A stretch of DNA of 64,000 bases from RZYY01 sp036794825 (GTDB taxonomy: Bacteria > Bacteroidota > Bacteroidia > Bacteroidales > 4484-276): positions 186,001-250,000 of the forward strand of contig DAIRGA010000001.1 in NCBI GenBank assembly GCA_036794825.1, read 5' to 3'. Numbering within the stretch: position 1 is the stretch's first letter; every line of letters begins with the position of its first letter. Shown here piece after piece: positions 36,607 to 45,988 of this stretch. The notes under the pieces are model-generated. The model did no database searches, was not told where the DNA came from, and was given only the letters and a program-made list of their open reading frames with translations. The position numbers were made by a program, and so were the translations under genes.

Positions 36607-38049
36607 TTATCCCACGCTTCCTTCCAGGCTGATAGACAGCAGTTTTTGGGCTTCCACGGCAAATTCCATCGGCAATTGTTTGAGAACCTCCCTTGCGTAG
36701 CCATTCACAATCAGACCAATGGCGCTCTCTTCGCCAATGCCGCGCTGCTGGCAGTAAAACAATTGATCTTCAGATATTTTGGAGGTGGTGGCTTCGTGTT
36801 CCACAATGGAGGATTTGTTTTCGTTGTGAATGTAAGGGAAGGTGTGAGCACCGCATTTGTCGCCGAGCAACAGGGAGTCGCACTGGGTGAAGTTTCTCGA
36901 ATTTTCGGCTTTCCGGACGATCTTCACCAGCCCGCGATAGCTGTTGTTGCTGTGTCCGGCTGAAATTCCCTTTGAGATGATGGTGCTTTTGGTGTTTTTC
37001 CCGAGGTGTATCATTTTCGATCCGGTGTCGGCCTGCTGATAGTTGTTGGTAACGGCGACGGAATAAAATTCGCCCACGGAATAGTCGCCCATCAGAATAC
37101 AACTTGGATATTTCCAGGTGATGGCAGATCCGGTTTCCACCTGTGTCCACGATATTTTGGAGTTGGCGCCGCGGCACATTCCTCTTTTGGTTACGAAGTT
37201 ATAAATTCCGCCCTCGCCCTTTTTGTTGCCGGGATACCAGTTTTGCACGGTGGAGTATTTCACCTGGGCATCTTTCATGGCCACAATTTCCACCACTGCA
37301 GCATGAAGTTGATTCTCATCACGCTGCGGCGCCGTGCAACCTTCCATGTAGCTCACATAGCTCTCCTCGTCGCCCACTATCAGGGTGCGTTCAAACTGGC
37401 CGGTGTTGGCGGCATTGATCCGGAAATATGTCGAAAGTTCCACCGGACAGCGCACGCCTTTTGGAATGTAGCAAAACGACCCGTCGGTGAAAACGGCGGA
37501 ATTGAGTGCTGCGAAATAGTTATCGGTGTAAGGAACCACCGAACCCATGTACTTTTTGACCAGGTCGGGATGGTTTTGAACCGCTTCGCTGAAGGAACAG
37601 AAGATGATACCGTGCTTTTCGAGGGTTTTGGTAAAAGTAGTCTTTACCGAAACGCTGTCCATCACTGCATCCACAGCCACACCGCTCAATCGCTTCTGCT
37701 CGTCGAGCGAGATACCAAGCCGGTTAAAAGTATCGAGCAGCTCAGGGTCAACCTCGTCAAGACTTTGCAGCTCCTTTTTCTTTTTGGGTGCGGCAAAATA
37801 GATGATGTCGTTGTAGTTGATCGGTGGTATGTTGAGGTGCGCCCAATCGGGATTCTTCATGGTAAGCCAGTAGCGGTAGGCTTTTAGTCGCCATTCGAGC
37901 ATCCATTCGGGCTCATTTTTTTTTGCTGAAATAAACCTGATGATATCCTCATTCAGCCCTTTTGGGGCCATATCCATCTCGATATCAGTATAAAAGCCGT
38001 ATTTGTAGTCACCCGAAGTAACCTGTTCGATGATTTGATTGTTATCCAT
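36607..38049 (-). CDS. sufB: Fe-S cluster assembly scaffold SufB
   Basis: This 480-residue protein has the SufB hallmarks: EPEWMLEWRLKAYRYW near the N-terminus, NYQQADTGSKMIHLG, and the proposed cluster-forming site LLGDKCGAHTFPYI with Cys and the Glu of SIVEHEATTSKI downstream. It is the first gene of the sufBCD operon. SufS and SufE are not in the window, so the cysteine desulfurase is encoded elsewhere. The start at 38047-38049 is preceded by an exact -7 box. Confidence 0.97.
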   Translation of the reverse strand: MDNNQIIEQVTSGDYKYGFYTDIEMDMAPKGLNEDIIRFISAKKNEPEWMLEWRLKAYRYWLTMKNPDWAHLNIPPINYNDIIYFAAPKKKKELQSLDEVDPELLDTFNRLGISLDEQKRLSGVAVDAVMDSVSVKTTFTKTLEKHGIIFCSFSEAVQNHPDLVKKYMGSVVPYTDNYFAALNSAVFTDGSFCYIPKGVRCPVELSTYFRINAANTGQFERTLIVGDEESYVSYMEGCTAPQRDENQLHAAVVEIVAMKDAQVKYSTVQNWYPGNKKGEGGIYNFVTKRGMCRGANSKISWTQVETGSAITWKYPSCILMGDYSVGEFYSVAVTNNYQQADTGSKMIHLGKNTKSTIISKGISAGHSNNSYRGLVKIVRKAENSRNFTQCDSLLLGDKCGAHTFPYIHNENKSSIVEHEATTSKISEDQLFYCQQRGIGEESAIGLIVNGYAREVLKQLPMEFAVEAQKLLSISLEGSVG

Positions 38050-38069
38050 GTCAACATTGGTTGAGGTTG

Positions 38070-38077
38070 CAAAAGTA
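38070..38077 (-). promoter_or_regulatory. -7 box of the suf operon (TACTTTTG)
   Basis: Exact minus-strand TAnnTTTG match 20 nt before the sufB ATG. No matching -33 element is clear. Confidence 0.5.
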
Positions 38078-38240
38078 GCACATTTCAGTGCTTCGGTACT
38101 TAATCACTAAACATAATGCCGTGCAATTGGTTCAGCAGCCCTGGCCGTTGGCAGCGCTACTCAATTTCTTAATGGTAAAATAAACCGTGCAATAAATCCT
38201 AAAGTTTTACTTTTACCATCCTTAATTTAAAACCGTTTTG

Positions 38241-39290
38241 ATGATGGATGGAGAAAAGCCTGTAACTCCCAAAAGTATCGCCGAACTTGGAGAGTTTGGA
38301 TTGATTGATGTGCTGACCAAAAATATTGTACTCACGCAGCCCTCTACAGTTCATGGTGTGGGCGATGATGCCGCTGTTATTGACGTTGGGGATAAATATC
38401 TCCTCGTGAGCAAAGACCTGCTGCTCGAAGGCATTCATTTCGATATGATGTACCAGCCGCTGCGCCACCTTGGATACAAAGCCATCGCCGTGAACCTCTC
38501 GGACATTTACGCCATGAACGGAACTCCCACTCATATCCTTGTAGGTATAGGCATTTCAAGCCGTTACACATTGGAGGCCATCGAGGAGGTTTATACCGGA
38601 ATGCGCATGGCATGCGAAAAATTTAAAGTGGATTTTGTGGGCGGCGACACCACCAGCAGCGCGCAGGGTTTGGTGATTTCGGTCACGGTTTTGGGAACGG
38701 TGGAGAAGGAGAACCTGGTTTACCGCGGGCCTGCCCTTATCAACGAGTTGTTGTGTGTTTCGGGCGACCTTGGCGGCGCTTACGCCGGACTGCTCATCCT
38801 CGAACGCGAAAAGGCGGAGTTTAAAGCCAACCCCAACATGCAACCCGATTTGCAGGGCAACGAATACGTGCTCGAAAGATTCCTCAAACCCGAACCGCGC
38901 GAGGACATCATTCAAATCCTTAAAGAACTGAAGATCAAGCCAACCGCTATGATTGACATTTCCGACGGGCTCGCTTCCGAAATCAAACACATCTGCAAGC
39001 ATTCCGATCTGGGTTGCACGGTTTATGAGGAGAAAATCCCCATCGACCAGCAAACCTACGACACCGCACGCTCATTCAGAATGGACCCGACCCTTTACGC
39101 GCTCAACGGCGGCGAGGATTACGAGTTGCTTTTCACCATCAGGCAGGACGATTACGAGAAAATCAAAAATATCCCCGAAATCACCATTATTGGCCACATG
39201 ACCGACAAAAACTCCGGCATCAACCTGGTTACCAAATCGGGCACAGTAGTCGAAATCAAAGCACAAGGCTGGGATCATCTGAAAAAGTGA
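38241..39290 (+). CDS. thiL: Thiamine-monophosphate kinase
   Basis: This 349-residue protein (ATG at 38241, or 38244) has the ThiL/PurM-like fold signatures VGDDAAVIDVG, NLSDIYAMNGTPTHILVGI, DFVGGDTTSS and the C-terminal LNGGEDYELLFT. It phosphorylates thiamine phosphate to thiamine diphosphate. No TPP riboswitch or other thi genes are next to it. A near -7 box (TACTTTTA, 38208-38215) lies upstream. The stop codon overlaps the uvrC start (GTGA), so the two form an operon. Confidence 0.95.
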   Translation: MMDGEKPVTPKSIAELGEFGLIDVLTKNIVLTQPSTVHGVGDDAAVIDVGDKYLLVSKDLLLEGIHFDMMYQPLRHLGYKAIAVNLSDIYAMNGTPTHILVGIGISSRYTLEAIEEVYTGMRMACEKFKVDFVGGDTTSSAQGLVISVTVLGTVEKENLVYRGPALINELLCVSGDLGGAYAGLLILEREKAEFKANPNMQPDLQGNEYVLERFLKPEPREDIIQILKELKIKPTAMIDISDGLASEIKHICKHSDLGCTVYEEKIPIDQQTYDTARSFRMDPTLYALNGGEDYELLFTIRQDDYEKIKNIPEITIIGHMTDKNSGINLVTKSGTVVEIKAQGWDHLKK

Positions 39291-41113
39291 GCGAAGAACT
39301 TCAACATACGCGGCATTTAAAAAACATCATCAGGACACTTCCCGACAAGCCCGGGATTTATCAGTATTTTGATGACAAAGGAAAAATCATCTACGTGGGT
39401 AAAGCAAAGTCGCTCAAAAAAAGGGTGGCTTCCTACTTCAACAAAGATGCCGGTCTTTCGGGGAAGACAGCGATGATGGTGAAAAAAATTGCTGATATAC
39501 AGCATGTTGTGGTAAATACGGAGTTGGATGCGCTGCTGCTCGAAAACAACCTCATCAAAAAATATCAGCCCCGCTACAACATCAACCTCAAGGATGACAA
39601 GACTTTCCCGTGGATTTGCATAAAGAATGAGCGGTTCCCCCGCATTTTCCCGACACGCCATGTAATCCGCGACGGATCAGAATATTTCGGTCCCTATGCC
39701 TCCGTAAAGCTGATGCATGCTCTCCTCGACCTCATCCGACAACTGCACCCGCTGCGCAACTGCCTGTTGAATCTGTCGGAAAAAAACATCGCGGCAGGTA
39801 AGTTTAAGGTTTGTCTTGAATACCATCTTGGCAACTGCAGAGGCCCCTGCGAAGGGCTGCAGACAGAGCAGGAATACCGCCAGTCTACTGACGAAATAAG
39901 GGAAATCATAAGGGGAAATATAAGCAATGTGCTGGCGCACCTGCGCGAGCTGATGAAGCAGTATGCCGCTGAGCTGGCATTCGAAAAGGCACAAACCGTC
40001 AAGGAGAAAATTGAGATGCTCGAAAAATACCAGAGCAAGTCAATGGTGGTCAACCCGAAAATTCACAATGTGGATGTTTTTTCGATCATTTCCGACGAAG
40101 AGGTTGCCTGCGTGAATTACCTCCGGATCATCAGCGGCGCCATTGTGCAGGCACATACCGTGGAGATGAAAAAGAAGCTGGATGAACCGGATGAAGAGTT
40201 GCTCGTGCTGGCCATTACCGACTTTCGTCAGCGGTTCGAAAGTGATTCAAAAGAGCTGATCCTGCCAATCGACATCGAGTTTGAAATTCCCGGAACCATC
40301 ATCACAGTGCCCAAAATCGGTGATAAAAAACAGCTGCTCGAACTTTCGGAGCGCAACGCAAAATATTATCTGCTCGAAAAAAGAAAACAGCAGGAATTGG
40401 TTGATCCTGAGCGACATTCCAGGCGTATCCTGAACACGATGATGAAAGACCTTCGTCTGCCCGAACTGCCCGTCCACATCGAGTGTTTTGACAACTCGAA
40501 TATGCAGGGCGATTACCCGGTGGCAGCAATGGTTTGCTTCAGGGATGCCAGGCCCAGCAAAAGCGATTACCGCCATTTCAACATCAAAACAGTGGAAGGC
40601 CCCAACGATTTTGCCTCGATGGAGGAGATAATCTTCCGGCGCTACAGGCGATTGCTCGATGAGAACCAAAACCTGCCGCAACTCATCATTGTTGATGGTG
40701 GTAAAGGGCAGTTGTCCTCGGCGGTAAGCAGCCTCGAAAAATTGGGATTACGCGGCAGGATAAGCATCATCGGAATTGCAAAACGACTGGAAGAGTTGTA
40801 CTTCCCCAACGATCCCGTTCCGCTGCATATTGATAAAAAGTCGGAAACCCTGCGTCTGATCCAGCACATGCGCGACGAGGCGCACCGGTTTGGCATCAGC
40901 TACTACCGCAAAAAGCACGAAAAAGGAACCATCAAAAGCACGCTTACCGAAATAGAAGGTATCGGCGAAACCTACGCCCGTAAACTTCTGCAAAAATTTA
41001 AGTCGGTAAAACGCATCCGGCTGGCAACGCTGGAAGAGTTGCAGGAAACCCTGGGAATGGTGAAAGGAAAACAGGTGTTCGATCATTTTCAGAAAAATAT
41101 GGATTCAAAATGA
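39287..41113 (+). CDS. uvrC: Excinuclease ABC subunit C
   Basis: This 608-residue protein has the complete UvrC architecture: GIY-YIG nuclease (about 18-95, KPGIYQYFDD...IIYVGKAKSL), a Cys cluster (CLEYHLGNCRGPCEG), a UVR motif (about 205-240), the RNase H-like endonuclease (about 380-540, ECFDNSNMQGDYPVA and LIIVDGGKGQL) and C-terminal helix-hairpin-helix (IEGIGETYARKLLQKF). It makes both incisions in nucleotide excision repair. The GTG start overlaps the thiL stop by 4 nt, implying translational coupling. Confidence 0.97.
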   Translation: MSEELQHTRHLKNIIRTLPDKPGIYQYFDDKGKIIYVGKAKSLKKRVASYFNKDAGLSGKTAMMVKKIADIQHVVVNTELDALLLENNLIKKYQPRYNINLKDDKTFPWICIKNERFPRIFPTRHVIRDGSEYFGPYASVKLMHALLDLIRQLHPLRNCLLNLSEKNIAAGKFKVCLEYHLGNCRGPCEGLQTEQEYRQSTDEIREIIRGNISNVLAHLRELMKQYAAELAFEKAQTVKEKIEMLEKYQSKSMVVNPKIHNVDVFSIISDEEVACVNYLRIISGAIVQAHTVEMKKKLDEPDEELLVLAITDFRQRFESDSKELILPIDIEFEIPGTIITVPKIGDKKQLLELSERNAKYYLLEKRKQQELVDPERHSRRILNTMMKDLRLPELPVHIECFDNSNMQGDYPVAAMVCFRDARPSKSDYRHFNIKTVEGPNDFASMEEIIFRRYRRLLDENQNLPQLIIVDGGKGQLSSAVSSLEKLGLRGRISIIGIAKRLEELYFPNDPVPLHIDKKSETLRLIQHMRDEAHRFGISYYRKKHEKGTIKSTLTEIEGIGETYARKLLQKFKSVKRIRLATLEELQETLGMVKGKQVFDHFQKNMDSK

Positions 41114-41242
41114 AATGATCCGCTTTCCGGTTGATGCCAAAAAATCACAATTTCAGGATTAATCAGGTAGGTAATTTGATTCTTTTTTCCATTGATTCTT
41201 TTCTTCAAAATCCGTTAACGAATTGAATTACTAAAACTTCTG

Positions 41243-41272
41243 TTGCTTTTGACGGGAATTTGAATATTTTTG
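41243..41272 (+). promoter_or_regulatory. Promoter of the peptide transporter gene
   Basis: TTG (41243-41245) and the exact -7 box TATTTTTG (41265-41272) with a 19-nt spacer, giving a leader of about 50 nt before the ATG at 41330. Confidence 0.6.
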
Positions 41273-41329
41273 CGAACTTTTTATCCGGATTGTTTAATTA
41301 AATCTATTAATATCTAAAAATTTACATCT

Positions 41330-42862
41330 ATGCTAAAAGGACATCCAAAAGGACTTTTGGGCGCTGCCTTGTCGAACATGGGCGAGCGCTTCGGGTTTTA
41401 CACCATGATGGCGATTCTGGTGTTGTTTCTTCAGGCCAAATTCGGTTTAAGCGGGACGAATGCCGGAATTATCTATTCTGTCTTCTATTTCTCAATCTAT
41501 ATCCTCGCTTTTGCGGGTGGATTGATTGCTGACAGAACCAGAAAGTACAAATCAACCATTCTTATTGGTTTGATTATCATGGCTATAGGATATGTTATGC
41601 TTGGTTTCCCAACTCCGACACCAGTACCTAACAAAATGTTATTCCTGATCATTTCCTGCATTGGCCTTTTCACCATTGCTTTTGGTAACGGGCTTTTTAA
41701 AGGTAATCTCCAGGCGCTTGTTGGCCAAATGTACGACAACAACGAATTTTCGCATAAGAGAGACGCAGGATTTTCACTCTTCTACATGTTCATCAACGTA
41801 GGAGCTCTCTTTTCACCACTTGCAGCCGTTGGGATGAGGAATGGTTTCCTGCTCAGAAATGGATACCAATACAATTCCAACCTTCCTGAGCTTTGCCATG
41901 CTCACCTTGAAGGAACCATTACACCTGAAGCTTCTGAAAGGCTCTATGCACTGGCCACTCAGGTTAGCTCAAATCCTGTTACCGACATTAATTTGTTTGT
42001 TAACGATTATCTCAATGTGTTTGTCAAAGGTTTCCACTATGCTTTTGCCATTGCTGTTGGCGCTATGCTGATCTCTCTGGTTATATATTTGGTCAATAAA
42101 CAAAAATTTCCAGTACCTGCCCTGAAATCTAAAAAAGCCGGTCTCGATCCGAATCAGATTCAAATGGATGCAAAAGAGATCAAACAGCGCCTCTATGCAC
42201 TGTTTGCCGTATTTGGCATTGTGATTTTCTTCTGGTTCTCATTCCATCAGAATGGCCTCACGCTCACCTATTTCGCAAAAGATTATACTGACCTTAGCAT
42301 GATTAAAATTAACCTCGGATTTATGACTATTGAGGGTGCAGAAATTTTCCAGTCATTCAACCCTTTGTTTATCGTGTTACTGACCCCAGTTTTTCTTGGT
42401 CTCTTTGGGTTCCTCAGATCCAAAGGCATCGAGCCTTCAACACCCAAGAAAATTGCTATTGGTATGTTGATTGCGGCGTCTGCATATTTTGTAATGGCAT
42501 GGGGATCAGTTGGTTTGCCGCTGAAATCTGAAGTAACGGTAATGGGTGGTCTTGCACAAGCTGACCGCGTAACCCCATTCCTTCTCATTGGTACCTATCT
42601 GATACTTACGATTGCTGAATTATTTATCAGCCCGCTTGGAATTTCATTCGTGTCAAAAGTGGCACCACCGCACATGCAGGGTATTATGCAGGGAGGCTGG
42701 CTGGGCGCTACTGCCATCGGAAACCAGTTGTTGTTCATTGGTGCAATCTTCTACGATTCAGTACCTTTGTGGATTACCTGGTCGGTGTTCGTTGTTGTAT
42801 GCCTTATCTCGATGGCCACCATGCTTTTTATGCTTAAATGGCTCGAACGGGTGGCAAAATAG
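41330..42862 (+). CDS. POT/PTR family proton-coupled peptide transporter
   Basis: This 510-residue membrane protein has about 14 hydrophobic helices. The first contains the POT signature as NMGERFGFYTMMAILVLFL (ExxERFxYY-like), the second GGLIADRTRKYKSTI, and the PTR motif region reads KGNLQALVGQMYDNNE. These proteins import di- and tripeptides with protons. Compared with classical members there is an extended segment between the two halves (about 175-230). Its own promoter and terminator make it a monocistronic unit. Confidence 0.93.
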   Translation: MLKGHPKGLLGAALSNMGERFGFYTMMAILVLFLQAKFGLSGTNAGIIYSVFYFSIYILAFAGGLIADRTRKYKSTILIGLIIMAIGYVMLGFPTPTPVPNKMLFLIISCIGLFTIAFGNGLFKGNLQALVGQMYDNNEFSHKRDAGFSLFYMFINVGALFSPLAAVGMRNGFLLRNGYQYNSNLPELCHAHLEGTITPEASERLYALATQVSSNPVTDINLFVNDYLNVFVKGFHYAFAIAVGAMLISLVIYLVNKQKFPVPALKSKKAGLDPNQIQMDAKEIKQRLYALFAVFGIVIFFWFSFHQNGLTLTYFAKDYTDLSMIKINLGFMTIEGAEIFQSFNPLFIVLLTPVFLGLFGFLRSKGIEPSTPKKIAIGMLIAASAYFVMAWGSVGLPLKSEVTVMGGLAQADRVTPFLLIGTYLILTIAELFISPLGISFVSKVAPPHMQGIMQGGWLGATAIGNQLLFIGAIFYDSVPLWITWSVFVVVCLISMATMLFMLKWLERVAK

Positions 42863-42880
42863 AACAGAAAAATTTAAACA

Positions 42881-42918
42881 AAACAGGCTGTCGCGCAATC
42901 GGACAGCCTGTTTTTTTT
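42881..42918 (+). terminator. Strong intrinsic terminator
   Basis: AAACAGGCTGTC (42881-42892) pairs perfectly with GACAGCCTGTTT (42902-42913), 9-nt loop, followed by a run of T. It ends the transporter transcript. Confidence 0.9.
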
Positions 42919-42933
42919 GAACTAAAATGATTT

Positions 42934-43299
42934 TTAGTGGGGCGCCACATCCCGCTTGCAGCATGCCGGCAATTTGGAATAAGCTTTTTCGTCGGCAACA
43001 AGATCGTCGGCATCGTAACCGATTTTGGTAATGGCGGTTTTGATTTTGTCTACATTGGTTTTGTCAGCGCGGAATTGCACGGTGATCAGTTTTTCTTTAA
43101 GATTTACCTGAACATCAGTAACTCCCTTTTCGAAGGAAAGATCCTTTTTTACTTTGGCCTCGCACATGCCGCACACCACCGATGATTTGATCACAACGGT
43201 TTCGGTTTTCTTTTTATCCTGTGCCCTCAAAGGATTTGCAAATGCCAGCGCGAATATTGTCAACGCAAGCAAAAATGAAGTCAATGGTATTGTTTTCAT
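42934..43299 (-). CDS. Secreted heavy-metal-associated (HMA) domain protein
   Basis: The ATG at 43297-43299 gives 121 residues with a signal peptide (MKTIPLTSFLLALTIFALAF, then ANPLRAQ) and one HMA domain whose metal-binding site is VVCGMCEAKV. Further cysteines (PACCKRDVAPH) lie at the C-terminus. It resembles periplasmic MerP/CopZ-like metal carriers. It is the last gene of a four-gene minus-strand cluster with a cytoplasmic HMA chaperone, a His-rich TonB receptor and a Cys-rich secreted protein. Copper is the most likely metal, by inference from the family and context. Confidence 0.9.
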   Translation of the reverse strand: MKTIPLTSFLLALTIFALAFANPLRAQDKKKTETVVIKSSVVCGMCEAKVKKDLSFEKGVTDVQVNLKEKLITVQFRADKTNVDKIKTAITKIGYDADDLVADEKAYSKLPACCKRDVAPH

Positions 43300-43319
43300 G
43301 ATTTTTAATGGTTTGTTGA

Positions 43320-43601
43320 TTAATTTGTTTCTTTGGTTACTCTTCCGATGGCGCAACTTACGTACGACATCATTTCCGCTTTCAGGCTGTTATTGCCTTG
43401 CTCGGGATAGCCCATTCTGGCCAGCTTTTTAACTATTTCTTCCCTGGTCAGTCCGGCCTCGTCAAAATCCACCGTTACCGATGAATCCTCGTGACTGACA
43501 ATTACCTGATTAACTCCTTCCATACTAGAAACGCCTTTGGTTATGGTATTGGCGCATCCATGGCATTTAAGGTTTTCGATAATGATTTTTTCTGTTGTCA
43601 T
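43320..43601 (-). CDS. Cytoplasmic HMA-domain metallochaperone
   Basis: This 93-residue protein has no signal peptide. The HMA domain (about 1-68) has the site LKCHGCANTI; a short C-terminal tail (SLKAEMMSYVSCAIGRV) adds one cysteine. CxGC-type HMA chaperones carry Cu(I) to P-type ATPases or regulators. It sits between the TonB receptor and the secreted HMA protein in the cluster. Confidence 0.9.
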   Translation of the reverse strand: MTTEKIIIENLKCHGCANTITKGVSSMEGVNQVIVSHEDSSVTVDFDEAGLTREEIVKKLARMGYPEQGNNSLKAEMMSYVSCAIGRVTKETN

Positions 43602-43634
43602 GATTTTAATTTTTAGTAGGTAAATAGGTTTACA

Positions 43635-45887
43635 TCATTCGATTGCAAAACGCAATCCGGCATAGAATTTCGCACCCATGATCGGCCCCCAAACCATTGA
43701 AGCATCGAAATAATCGCCGAATGGTTCGTTGGCGGCTACTATTGGGTGATGCTGTGTGTAGCCTAGCAGATTTTCGCCTCCGGCATAAACGCTCCACTTC
43801 TTAAAATAGCGTGTTATCTGGGCGTTGAGAATGGTATAGGCGGGGAAACTCTCCTCAAGACGGTATTCCGGAGGATTTCCGGCCGTATTGGGTAGTCTGC
43901 CGCCTCCATTGAATTGGCTTGTAAAATCGAATTGCCAGCGGTTCATGTTGGTAGCGTATGATAACGTTACCAGGCCTTTGTATTTGTTAACCAATGGCTT
44001 ACTCTTCAGTTCGTTGTTGTAGGTTGATTTCACATCGGTGAGGCGGAAAGCGGCTACAAGATCCAGTCTTTTAATCAGTTCGTAACTCAATTCCACCTGG
44101 GCGCTGTTCGAATAGGATTTTCCGTCGAGGTTGTAAATCTGAATCTGTCTTACGTCGGTATCAATATCAAAAATCACCTGGTTTACAAATTCGGTGCGAT
44201 AATAGTCGGCGCTGATGGTCAACGGTTTTCCCATTAAATCAACATACTGCGTGAGATGCATTCCAAAATTCCAGGCCTCCTCCTGTCTGAGGTCTTCCAG
44301 CGTATTCAGATCCCTTGAGCTGGCCAGGAATGAGATATTTTCGGCAATCACGTTGGGCGTGCGGTAGCCTTTCCCTGCCGATGCTCTGATCACCGTGTTC
44401 TGGGTTAAAGCATACCGTGCATGCACCCGCGGAGTGAAAAAGGTGCCGAAGCGATTGTGGAAATCGGCTCTTAAACCTGCAATTAATGTGATCTTCTCAT
44501 GCTGATTGTAAGTGTACTGGAAATAAACCCCCGGAACGCTTTCGTGCATGGCAAAAGCGCTGTCGCTTAGCATTTCATGGTAATCGTTGTAGATATAACT
44601 GATCCCGGTGGTGTAGCTGTGGCTGGTGTTAACGATGTAAGACTGGAAGATCAGGTTGTTGTAAGAGCTGTTTTGACGTGCATCATAATTTCTCAAACCA
44701 AAAAACGAATTCTGATCCTGCCAGGTGTAGGAGTTGATCATAGCGATACTGGTAGAAGGTCTGTTGAGTAGAAAACCATTCTTGGCGAAAGCCATCCAAC
44801 GTTGATTCTGGACGTTGATTCCGTAAGGTTTTTCGGGCGAGAGCACCTCATCTATGTCAAAGTCCATCTGGCCACCTACCCTGTCTTCGTCAATGTATTG
44901 CAAGCCAAACTGAGCCTCATGGTGTTTTCCGACATACTTCCAGCGATTGAAAAAGTTGTACTGCGTGTAGATCGGATGATCCATGAATCCATCCTGGTTG
45001 TGGTCATTTCTCGAATTGTTGTGGCTCACATGCCCGTAAACCATCGTGCTCCAGTTTGGGTTAAGATCAGTGGCGGCGTTGATGTTGTTTTCTATTCGGC
45101 CTTCGTTGTCAACGAAAACATTCAGGAAGAGTTTTTCGCTGTCGTCAGGCTTTTTGTATTCGATGTTGATCTGGCCGGTGATTGACTCATAACCATTAAC
45201 CACAGCTGATGTTCCTTTGGAAACCTGGATGCTTTCCATCCATGTACCCGGAACCCACATCAGCCCATAGCTGTTCGAAAGGCCGTTGAAGTTGGGAATA
45301 TTCTCGGTCATCAACTGACTGTAAATGCCGCTGAGCCCCAGCAGCTGAATCTGCTTTGCCCCCGTAACTGCATCGCTGTAATTCACATCCACCGAAGCAT
45401 TGGTTTCAAAACTCTCGGAGAGATTGCAGCAGGCAGCCTTCTGCAACTCGGCACGATTAATCTGCTGGGTTACAATTGGTTCAATTCTCGAAATGAATGC
45501 CCCCGTCTGTCTGGCATTTACCTCAATGCCTTCCAGCTCGCTTATTGAAGACAAGACCATTTCGAAGTCCCTCATATCGTGATGAACATGAATGGTATCG
45601 TTGAGGTAGCCAACAAAGCTGAAAACGAGCAGATGGTCATTGTGGCTTTCTGAATGATCGCCGTGGTTTTCATCGTGATGGTCGTGACCCTCTCTGGTAA
45701 TACTGAAAAAACCTCTCTGGTCGGTAGTGGTACCCTGAAGGCTGTGCGACCAGTAAACATTTACGCCGGTGAGGGGAACCTTTTTATCCCTCTCATCCAT
45801 GCCGTAAACTTTTCCTGATACTTTTTGCGCAACGGCGCCAAAGTGCGCAAAGATTAAAACAAGGATGATAATTTGAATTTTTTTCAT
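43635..45887 (-). CDS. TonB-dependent receptor, metal-associated, His-rich
   Basis: This 750-residue outer-membrane receptor has a signal peptide (MKKIQIIILVLIFAHFGAVA, then Q), a carboxypeptidase-regulatory-like domain interrupted by a His/Asp-rich segment (about 65-88, DHHDENHGDHSESHNDH), a plug domain (about 115-230) with an unusual Cys pair (AELQKAACCNLSESFE), and a barrel ending in FYAGLRFAIE. The His-rich insert and the two HMA neighbours indicate metal-related uptake or sensing, most likely copper. This is inference; the transported form is unknown. Confidence 0.92.
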   Translation of the reverse strand: MKKIQIIILVLIFAHFGAVAQKVSGKVYGMDERDKKVPLTGVNVYWSHSLQGTTTDQRGFFSITREGHDHHDENHGDHSESHNDHLLVFSFVGYLNDTIHVHHDMRDFEMVLSSISELEGIEVNARQTGAFISRIEPIVTQQINRAELQKAACCNLSESFETNASVDVNYSDAVTGAKQIQLLGLSGIYSQLMTENIPNFNGLSNSYGLMWVPGTWMESIQVSKGTSAVVNGYESITGQINIEYKKPDDSEKLFLNVFVDNEGRIENNINAATDLNPNWSTMVYGHVSHNNSRNDHNQDGFMDHPIYTQYNFFNRWKYVGKHHEAQFGLQYIDEDRVGGQMDFDIDEVLSPEKPYGINVQNQRWMAFAKNGFLLNRPSTSIAMINSYTWQDQNSFFGLRNYDARQNSSYNNLIFQSYIVNTSHSYTTGISYIYNDYHEMLSDSAFAMHESVPGVYFQYTYNQHEKITLIAGLRADFHNRFGTFFTPRVHARYALTQNTVIRASAGKGYRTPNVIAENISFLASSRDLNTLEDLRQEEAWNFGMHLTQYVDLMGKPLTISADYYRTEFVNQVIFDIDTDVRQIQIYNLDGKSYSNSAQVELSYELIKRLDLVAAFRLTDVKSTYNNELKSKPLVNKYKGLVTLSYATNMNRWQFDFTSQFNGGGRLPNTAGNPPEYRLEESFPAYTILNAQITRYFKKWSVYAGGENLLGYTQHHPIVAANEPFGDYFDASMVWGPIMGAKFYAGLRFAIE

Positions 45888-45988
45888 GATTAATTCCTGT
45901 GAAAATAGAAAATGTTAATTTCTGAAGATCAGCATAAAACAATAGCTGACAGGGTAGCGTACCGGAAAAAAGCAGTAAATAGGATGAA

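Noticed and set aside
37006..37887. Open frame of 293 codons on the plus strand
   Set aside because: Antisense shadow of sufB; no domain and unnatural composition.
38050..38240. TPP riboswitch before thiL
   Set aside because: No CUGAGA/thi-box-like element is seen in the 190-nt region.
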